From: a bacterium | Lineage (GTDB): Bacteria; Patescibacteriota; Patescibacteriia; 2-12-FULL-60-25 | Assembly: GCA_024654265.1 (NCBI GenBank) | Contig: JANLIO010000059.1 | Location: 1-48,218 of the forward strand | Reading direction: 5' to 3' | DNA length: 48,218 nt | Shown: positions 42,649 to 48,218 of the stretch, piece by piece | Position numbering within the stretch: the stretch's first letter is position 1 | How the letters are laid out: each line of letters opens with the position of its first letter | The notes under the pieces: model-generated | Seen by the model: only the letters and a program-made list of their open reading frames with translations | Databases searched by the model: none | Told to the model about the DNA's origin: nothing | Made by a program: the position numbers and the translations under genes

Positions 42649-44853
42649 ATGAATTTACGGCGTTTAGAGATTCAAGGCTTTAAAACATTTGCCCAAAAAA
42701 CGGTTATTGAGTTTGTGGCAGATCAAAATGGAAAACCGGGGCTTACCGCTATTGTTGGGCCAAATGGCTCCGGCAAATCAAATATCGCGGATGCGATCCG
42801 GTGGGTAATCGGGGAACAGAGTATGCGGTTGCTTCGCGCAAAGAAATCGGAAGATCTTATTTTTAGTGGAACAACAAAAAAAGCGCGTGCCGGTTTTGCT
42901 GAGGTGACGATGACAATTGAGAATGCGAATGCAACGGGTGATGAACTTCGTGAGATTGTTATTACGCGCCGAGCGTATCGAGATGGAAAATCTGAATACG
43001 AGGTGAACAAAAAACCTGTTCGACTTTCTGATATCGTTTTATTACTCGCACAGTCAGGATTAGGTCAGCGTACATATAGTGTTATTGGGCAAGGAATGGC
43101 AGATCGAATCCTCTCCGCATCACCGGCAGAACGGAAAGAGTTTTTTGATGAAGCCGCGGGTTTACGCCCTTTTCAGATGAAACGCGCGTCTGCCGAACAG
43201 AAGTTAGATGCTTCCAAAGAAAAGCTATTGCATGCAGAATTGATCCTTCGCGAATTAGCTCCACATCTCACTTCATTGGAACGTCAGGCAAAACGACTTC
43301 AAGAACGCGATGCATTGAATCAGGAATTGGATCAACTTGAAACGCGATACTATGGTTCACAGTGGAAAACAATTCGCGGGGAAGAAGAGACGCTTGGAAA
43401 GCGAAAGGGGGAGGCATCAACAGCCGTGGCAAAGATTCGAGAGGGGTATGCGAAGCGCGAAGCGGAATTAAAAGTTCTTGAAGAACAAACAACAGACGCA
43501 CCAGCAGATACATTTCAAAAACAACAGCAACTTCTTTCTGAATTACGAGAGCAACGGTCGGTCGTGCGTGAAAGCTGTGTTCGCCTTGAAGTACGCGCTC
43601 AGGCAATGAAGGAGCAATCATCCTCGTGGTCGCCATTACCAATATCAAAAATTCTGAATCGTCTTTCTGAGATTCGTGAGACATTGGATCGTGTTATTCA
43701 TGAGCTTAGCTCTGAGAAGATGGATGTGGAGCGCGTGCGTGAGCTTGCGAGGGGGGCATTAAAAGCGCATTCAGATTTAACGACTGCTTTGGAGAAACCG
43801 GTTCCTGAGAAGGTGGAGACGGATCCAGTTACTCAGAAGGAATTAAGCATTTTAAAAGAAAAACTGACGAAGATCGAAGATGAATTACGGAAGGCGGAAA
43901 CAGCCCTTGTCGAAGCACAGCGCGCGCAACAAAAAGAACGAACTCAGGTTTTTGCGCTTCAGCATGAGATCCGAAGTCAACGAGATGATCAGTTTAAGGC
44001 AGAACAAGAATTAAATCGTATTGAGGTTGATATGGCACGCGTTGGTGCGCGAAAAGAGGCATTTTTACAAGATATTCGGACGTACGCACAGAAGAGAGAG
44101 GCCGGTTTAGACGCGCTCGCAAATTCTGTATCAGAAGGATTTGATCGATCAAAATTGGATGAAATGGCACGAGCGCTTTCAAAAGTTCGTTCTCGGTTAG
44201 AGTGGATCGGTGGAATTGATCCCGCTGTGTTGGATGAATACGCAGAAACAAAAACACGCTTTGATCATATGTCAGAGCAAACAACAGATTTGAAAGACGC
44301 GATCCTATCACTTCAAACCGTGATTGTTGAATTGGATGAAACAATCAAAAAACGGGCAGAAGTGTCATTTCGATTGTTGAATAAAGAATTTGGTGTTTAT
44401 TTTAAGAAGCTTTTTGGTGGCGGTGAAGCGGGCCTTGTTGAAATTCAGGCTGAGCCAACGGTTGATGAAGACGGAAACATTTTGAAAGAAGCTGTGACGG
44501 GGCCAGCGGGTTTTGATATCACGGCAAACCCACCAGGGAAACGCATGAAATCAATCGCGCTCTTGTCTGGAGGCGAGCGAGCGCTTACGTCCATCGCTCT
44601 TTTGTGTGCAATTATGGCGACGAATCCGTCTCCATTTGTTGTTTTGGATGAGGTGGACGCAGCTTTAGATGAGTCCAATTCCGAGAAGTATGGAGCGATC
44701 ATTGAAGAGTTTGCAGAACGGACCCAATTCGTCGTCATTACTCACAACCGAGCGACAATGAATCATGCCCATGTTCTTTATGGAGTCACGATGGGGGATG
44801 AAGGTGTGTCAAAGCTCCTTTCAGTAAAATTTGAAGATATCTTAAATAAATAG
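42649..44853 (+). CDS. smc: SMC-like chromosome protein without a hinge domain
   Basis: SMC proteins are ring-shaped ATPases that organise chromosomes. The start at ATG 42649 gives the classic beginning MNLRRLEIQGFKTFA. Walker A GPNGSGKS is at 37-44, the Q-loop region IGQGMADRILSASPAERKEFFDEAAG follows, the signature LLSGGERALTSIALL is at about 639-653, and Walker B FVVLDEVDAAL at about 663-673. Between them lie only about 350 residues of coiled coil. The globular hinge that normally sits in the middle is not recognisable, and the protein is 734 residues instead of about 1150-1200. The break in the coiled coil falls near the Pro-rich LEKPVPEKVETDPVT. TACCCT ends six bases before the ATG. Confidence 0.88.
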   Translation: MNLRRLEIQGFKTFAQKTVIEFVADQNGKPGLTAIVGPNGSGKSNIADAIRWVIGEQSMRLLRAKKSEDLIFSGTTKKARAGFAEVTMTIENANATGDELREIVITRRAYRDGKSEYEVNKKPVRLSDIVLLLAQSGLGQRTYSVIGQGMADRILSASPAERKEFFDEAAGLRPFQMKRASAEQKLDASKEKLLHAELILRELAPHLTSLERQAKRLQERDALNQELDQLETRYYGSQWKTIRGEEETLGKRKGEASTAVAKIREGYAKREAELKVLEEQTTDAPADTFQKQQQLLSELREQRSVVRESCVRLEVRAQAMKEQSSSWSPLPISKILNRLSEIRETLDRVIHELSSEKMDVERVRELARGALKAHSDLTTALEKPVPEKVETDPVTQKELSILKEKLTKIEDELRKAETALVEAQRAQQKERTQVFALQHEIRSQRDDQFKAEQELNRIEVDMARVGARKEAFLQDIRTYAQKREAGLDALANSVSEGFDRSKLDEMARALSKVRSRLEWIGGIDPAVLDEYAETKTRFDHMSEQTTDLKDAILSLQTVIVELDETIKKRAEVSFRLLNKEFGVYFKKLFGGGEAGLVEIQAEPTVDEDGNILKEAVTGPAGFDITANPPGKRMKSIALLSGGERALTSIALLCAIMATNPSPFVVLDEVDAALDESNSEKYGAIIEEFAERTQFVVITHNRATMNHAHVLYGVTMGDEGVSKLLSVKFEDILNK

Positions 44854-44891
44854 CATTTTTGATCATTTTGACCATAGATTTGTCAAAATGC

Positions 44892-44920
44892 TTGACAGAG
44901 GGTCTTTTGATTTTTATACT
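44892..44920 (+). promoter_or_regulatory. Strong promoter after smc
   Basis: TTGACA (44892-44897), 17-base spacer, TATACT (44915-44920), start near 44927. No gene begins until 45261, so it probably drives the structured RNA. A second TTGACA-N17-TAAAAA lies at 44981-45009. Confidence 0.75.
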
Positions 44921-44926
44921 GTGCTT

Positions 44927-45240
44927 AGTCCCTTATGAGAACGGGTTGTGTTCAATACCCAGTCTCCTCCGGCGTCTCACTTGACACGCCCAAAAAAACG
45001 TGATAAAAATAAACATCACCTCGACAATTCTTTCCCCTGGCGTATGACGTCAAGGCGGAAAATAAAAAATGATTGGACACGCGACAAACGTCGGGTGGGG
45101 TCACTTTGTATATGAGACCTGAAACAATCCGCATCCACGACAAGCATGGGACTTGTTCGTAGGCTTTCGCAGGTTTTCGGACTCGCGGTTTCCTACAAAG
45201 AAGTTTCTTGGAGGCGGATTGTTTCAGGCCTTATTTTTTT
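44927..45240 (+). ncRNA. Candidate structured RNA with 15-bp closing stem
   Basis: From the strong promoter to a T-run at 45233-45240 there is no open frame of note. The last 125 bases form a closed module: CCTGAAACAATCCGC (45118-45132) pairs perfectly with its complement at 45213-45227, followed within a few bases by eight T residues. Inside are a CGACAAG/CTTGTTCG hairpin and a GTAGG/CCTAC helix, so it is a three-way junction. The 5' part has small hairpins (GGGT/ACCC near 44943-44960, GGCGT/ACGCC near 44971-44990). No known class was recognised. The RNA could be 312 bases, or about 130 if a nearer start is used. Confidence 0.55.
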
Positions 45241-45260
45241 TCAAATGAAAAGGGTGCGAT

Positions 45261-45476
45261 ATGAAAGCAACTGTTGTATTGATTGAGGATGGAAATTGTA
45301 TTCTTGAGTGTGAAGATGGGAAGCGTATTCAGCTTCCGTTTTTTGTATTGGAAGGAACTCCGGAGGTTGGGAAGAAGGTCGAGTTTCGCGCTGTCGTTCT
45401 TCAAGCACAGAATGCAGGGCAAATCGATTTTGCGAAAGACCTCATTAATGAGATACTGCAGGAATCAGAATCGTAG
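45261..45476 (+). CDS. Small unknown protein, beta-rich
   Basis: A 71-residue protein with alternating strands (TVVLIEDGNCILECEDGKRIQLPFFVLEG...GKKVEFRAVVLQA) ending in a short helix, which suggests a small barrel or SH3-like fold. AAAGGG before the ATG is a weak ribosome binding site. It starts 20 bases after the structured RNA's T-run and precedes the VanW gene by 51 bases. No family is recognised. Confidence 0.55.
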   Translation: MKATVVLIEDGNCILECEDGKRIQLPFFVLEGTPEVGKKVEFRAVVLQAQNAGQIDFAKDLINEILQESES

Positions 45477-45527
45477 TTTGATAGATGGTTTTTAGAAAAA
45501 ATTGATTTTCTTCTTTTGAAACGTTAT

Positions 45528-47366
45528 ATGATAGACGAACAAAAAAATACATTAAAACTTGGAGCGATTTGGGCTTCTGTTCTTTTCGTGTCTATCACAT
45601 GCGTTGTGGCTCTTTTTGTGGGCGCTGAGTTTGGGTATTCACGTCTCTACGAAAATAGGATCTACCCTGGTACTCGAGTATATGGCGTTCGTGTGAATGG
45701 TTTGACTCGTGAAGAAGCCCGCGAAACAGTGCAAAAGCAAATTGATACAGAGCTTGTGCACGGATTTCGTTTTGTGTTTGTTGGGCAAGAAGTTCAATTG
45801 CAAAGTACGTTGCTTTCTACAGATCCGGACGCATCAAGAGATTTAATCCGATATGATGTTGAGCATGCGGTTGACGATGCATATGCGATTGGAAGGAATC
45901 GATCTTGGCTTCAAAATGCAGTTACCCAGCTCGCGGTTCGTGTCCGTGGTGCAAATGTGGTTGGAAATATCTTCCTAGACGAAGCCGTTCTTCATGATTC
46001 TCTGTTGGTTGCGTATGAGGAAAAGCTAAAGCCACCACAGGATGCGTCGTTTTCATACGTCATTGATTCTGCGGGTGTTCCGTTTATTCATATCGAGAAT
46101 GAACGGAGCGGATATATTCTTGAGATAGGAGATGCGCTTGAAACTCTTCGTTCACAAGCCGAGGCGTTAAATTTTCAGCCAATCGCGCTTCGCGAGACAC
46201 GTTCAGAGCCTTCCATATTTCGAGTTGATCTTGAGCCGATTCTTCCTGAAGTCGAACTTTTCCTTCAGCGTCCTGCGCTTACATTCACCTACTCTGGAAA
46301 ATCGTATGTGTTTGGACCGGCAGAGTTTTCGGGATGGATTGTTCCACGGCGAGGCGAAGATGGCGTGATGCATATCGCATTTGATGAAGCGCGTTTTGCG
46401 GAATCGATTCACACGCGTATTCCAGACTTGGAAAAAGAAGTTGTAAATGGAAACTTAGTTATTAAAGATGGAGTCATCGATTCGTTCACACCGGGGCAGA
46501 ATGGAAATACACTCAATGCATCTTCAACACTTGCAACGGTTTGGGGGGAGTGGCCGGAGAAAACAACATTTTCAATTGATACGGAAGTGATTCTCGCCTC
46601 GTTGCTTGGTGATGATCCGGAGCGTTTGGGTATTCGCGAAATCATTGGTGTTGGAACTTCGAATTTTGCAGGATCGCCTCAAAATCGACGGAAAAACATT
46701 GCCTTGGGAGTTGAAAAAGTAAATGGAACGATTATTCCACCGGGTGAGGAGTTTTCGCTGTTAAAAACATTAGGACCTGTTGATGGGGCGCATGGGTGGC
46801 TGACGGAATTGGTGATCAAAGGAAATAAAACAATACCTGAATTTGGTGGCGGATTATGTCAGATTGGAACAACCGTATTCCGTGGCACCATGGATTCAGG
46901 ATTGAAAATTATAGAACGTCAAAATCATTCGTATCGTGTGAGTTATTACGAGCCAGCGGGAACCGACGCAACGATTTATGAACCAGCGCCGGATTACCGT
47001 TTTTTGAATGATACAGGCAATTACATTTTAATTAATGGGTACATTCGAGGAGATGAGGTTGTCTTTGAATTTTGGGGAACGAGCGACGGTCGTACGGTTG
47101 AGCCTCGTACGCCAATTATTTACAACATCACGCCTCCGCCCCCAATGAAGCTTATTGAAACATTGGATTTACCGCCTGGAAAAAAGAAATGCACAGAGTC
47201 GGCACATGCTGGAGCAGATGCGAGTCTGAAATACATTGTGAATTATAAAGATGGCACAACATTTGAAGAGGAGTTCATCAGTCATTACCGACCGTGGCAG
47301 GCCGTGTGTCTCGTTGGCGTTGAAGAGTTATCCGTAAATGCAACAAGTACAGGGTTAGGAGAGTAG
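45528..47366 (+). CDS. VanW family cell-wall protein
   Basis: A 612-residue membrane-anchored protein. One transmembrane helix lies at about residues 13-35. Two regions resembling the YoaR-type putative peptidoglycan-binding domain follow (YPGTRVYGVRVNGLTREEARETVQKQID, about 47-75, and again around 270-320). The VanW domain is at about 385-530, with the signature GGGLCQIGTTVFRGTMDSGLKI and NHSYRVSYYEPAGTDATI. A short all-beta end (G5-like position) contains a Cys pair. VanW proteins are linked to envelope maintenance and vancomycin clusters, but their activity is not settled. An in-frame TTG four codons upstream is a less likely start. Confidence 0.87.
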   Translation: MIDEQKNTLKLGAIWASVLFVSITCVVALFVGAEFGYSRLYENRIYPGTRVYGVRVNGLTREEARETVQKQIDTELVHGFRFVFVGQEVQLQSTLLSTDPDASRDLIRYDVEHAVDDAYAIGRNRSWLQNAVTQLAVRVRGANVVGNIFLDEAVLHDSLLVAYEEKLKPPQDASFSYVIDSAGVPFIHIENERSGYILEIGDALETLRSQAEALNFQPIALRETRSEPSIFRVDLEPILPEVELFLQRPALTFTYSGKSYVFGPAEFSGWIVPRRGEDGVMHIAFDEARFAESIHTRIPDLEKEVVNGNLVIKDGVIDSFTPGQNGNTLNASSTLATVWGEWPEKTTFSIDTEVILASLLGDDPERLGIREIIGVGTSNFAGSPQNRRKNIALGVEKVNGTIIPPGEEFSLLKTLGPVDGAHGWLTELVIKGNKTIPEFGGGLCQIGTTVFRGTMDSGLKIIERQNHSYRVSYYEPAGTDATIYEPAPDYRFLNDTGNYILINGYIRGDEVVFEFWGTSDGRTVEPRTPIIYNITPPPPMKLIETLDLPPGKKKCTESAHAGADASLKYIVNYKDGTTFEEEFISHYRPWQAVCLVGVEELSVNATSTGLGE

Positions 47367-47404
47367 TTCTTCCCCCTTGTGACTTGCTCCCGTATACTAC
47401 AGGC

Positions 47405-47770
47405 ATGTTGGAACAGGAAAATTGGTTTTCTCAAGATGAAGGGGAGCTTTCACTCGATGTTTTTCGTGATGGAGATGATCTTGTTATACGATCTTTGCTT
47501 GCCGGAGTGACGCAAGATGATCTCGATATTTCATTACATGACGACCTGCTTACAATCCGAGGAGATCGAAAGTCAACGCGAACAATTCAAGAAAAAGATT
47601 GGGTCACTCAAGAATGTTATTGGGGAGCTTTTAGCCGATCACTTGTTCTTCCATTTGATGTTGATTCGGAACACGTCAACGCATCCATGGAAAATGGCAT
47701 TTTAGAAATTCGTATACCAATTCAAAAGCAAAAAAAATCCGTTCAAGTACGGTTTGTCGAAGGGCGATAG
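47405..47770 (+). CDS. Small heat shock protein Hsp20
   Basis: A 121-residue ATP-independent holdase chaperone. The alpha-crystallin domain spans almost the whole chain: ELSLDVFRDGDDLVIRSLLAGVTQDDLDISLHDDLLTIRGDR at the start and YWGAFSRSLVLPFDVDSEHVNASMENGILEIRIPIQ at the end, with the GILEIRIP strand typical of the family. TATACT at 47393-47398 ends six bases before the ATG at 47405, so the mRNA is probably leaderless; an ATG 21 bases upstream would overlap that box and is rejected. Confidence 0.92.
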   Translation: MLEQENWFSQDEGELSLDVFRDGDDLVIRSLLAGVTQDDLDISLHDDLLTIRGDRKSTRTIQEKDWVTQECYWGAFSRSLVLPFDVDSEHVNASMENGILEIRIPIQKQKKSVQVRFVEGR

Positions 47771-47850
47771 AAAGTGTGGAGTGAAGAGTGCAAAGCGTGA
47801 GGCGTGGAGCGTGGAGCGCAAGGCGCGAAGCGCGAAGCGTGGAGCGTTGT
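47771..47850. repeat. Degenerate GC-rich tandem repeat
   Basis: Runs of GCGTGGAGC, GCGCGAAGC and related 8-10 base units occur in series just after the Hsp20 stop, ending in a T-run. The frame is not conserved. No further gene is seen to the end of the window; the remaining 370 bases hold this array and the inverted composite repeat. Confidence 0.6.
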
Positions 47851-47926
47851 ATTTTTTTTTGTCATCCTTTCCGAATGCGTTCGGGGGGAACTCGGAGAAA
47901 AACAGTGTGCCATCTTCTAACTTATG

Positions 47927-48082
47927 ATTCTCCCCTTGGAAGGGGAGATACAGAGGGGTATCGAAAAAACCTCCCCGCTCCCCTCCTTAGTAAGGAGGGG
48001 GTTGATCTTATCTAAAGAGCACTCATAAGGAGTATCCCTATGATTATTCCAAATTCCCTTCTATGAAAATCGGATGTCCGAC
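47927..48082. repeat. Composite non-coding repeat, right copy (inverted)
   Basis: Reverse complement of the blocks at 207-270 and 83-128, in mirrored order, with about 80-85% identity by eye. The hairpin CCCCTTGGAAGGGG is kept. Differences are scattered substitutions, so the copies are not recent duplicates. Confidence 0.65.
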
Positions 48083-48218
48083 ACCCAATCAAACGGACAC
48101 CCCGTGTCCCAGTTTCATCAAACCTTCAAAACTCCTAACCTATTAATCTAATGGACAGGGGTTTGGGGGTCGCCTGCCTGTTTGAGTGATCTAGCGATAG
48201 CGTTGAACGAGTTCAGCC

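Noticed and set aside
44927..45240. RNase P RNA
   Set aside because: None of the conserved words (for example GAGGAAAGTCC) is present on either strand.
1..48218. CRISPR array or prophage
   Set aside because: No regularly spaced direct repeats with unique spacers, no cas genes, and no terminase, capsid, portal or integrase genes were seen.

Overview
The window looks like a chromosomal piece of a Candidate Phyla Radiation (Patescibacteria) bacterium. This is inference from gene content: reduced or trimmed versions of house-keeping proteins (short ComEC, short SMC, short YebC), lamin-tail, VanW and RodZ-like surface proteins, and little biosynthesis apart from one malic enzyme. TGA is used as a stop throughout, so the code is the standard bacterial one. 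No rRNA genes, transposases or CRISPR arrays are visible.

Layout. 1-462 is repeat-rich non-coding DNA, mirrored in inverted orientation at the far end (47.9-48.1 kb). 0.46-6.1 kb holds a small membrane protein, a PH-domain protein, ruvB (convergent), a YceI-like protein, tRNA-Leu(UAA), an unknown gene with a strong ribosome binding site, a malic enzyme and tRNA-Gly(GCC). 5.6-8.5 kb is a two-gene operon for secreted proteins, one with lamin-tail and OB-like domains. 8.6-11.4 kb is an SOS block: lexA, a small gene, a toxin-antitoxin pair and dinB. Then come leuS, comEC, an M23-type lipoprotein, recA, ftsK and a rodZ-like gene.

21.2-24.4 kb is an accessory region: four unknown minus-strand genes with strong Shine-Dalgarno sites, several hairpin-rich stretches and at least two candidate small RNAs. 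24.4-33.0 kb is rpoB-rpoC-yebC-ruvC. 33-38.7 kb has a TSP3-repeat surface protein, an unknown minus-strand gene, a degenerate metallo-beta-lactamase-fold protein, a small membrane protein and gyrA. 38.8-40.8 kb is an AT-richer type II restriction-modification pair (Eco47II family). 40.9-47.8 kb carries clpP, a DHH phosphoesterase, an SMC protein without a hinge, a candidate structured RNA, a small unknown gene, a VanW protein and an Hsp20.

Three themes stand out. First, lexA, dinB and recA share an upstream direct repeat GTTC-N7-GTTC (or its complement), and in lexA and dinB it overlaps the -10 box almost at the start codon, giving a simple SOS circuit. Second, many genes have a -10-like hexamer ending 6-8 bases before ATG and no ribosome binding site, which points to leaderless mRNAs. 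A separate set of unknown genes has textbook AGGAGG sites, long structured leaders and strong TTGACA-N17-TATAMA promoters. Third, several intergenic regions encode probable structured RNAs, including a rod-shaped 6S-like candidate at 21.17-21.36 kb. All names and RNA calls come from reading the sequence only; no database search was possible.
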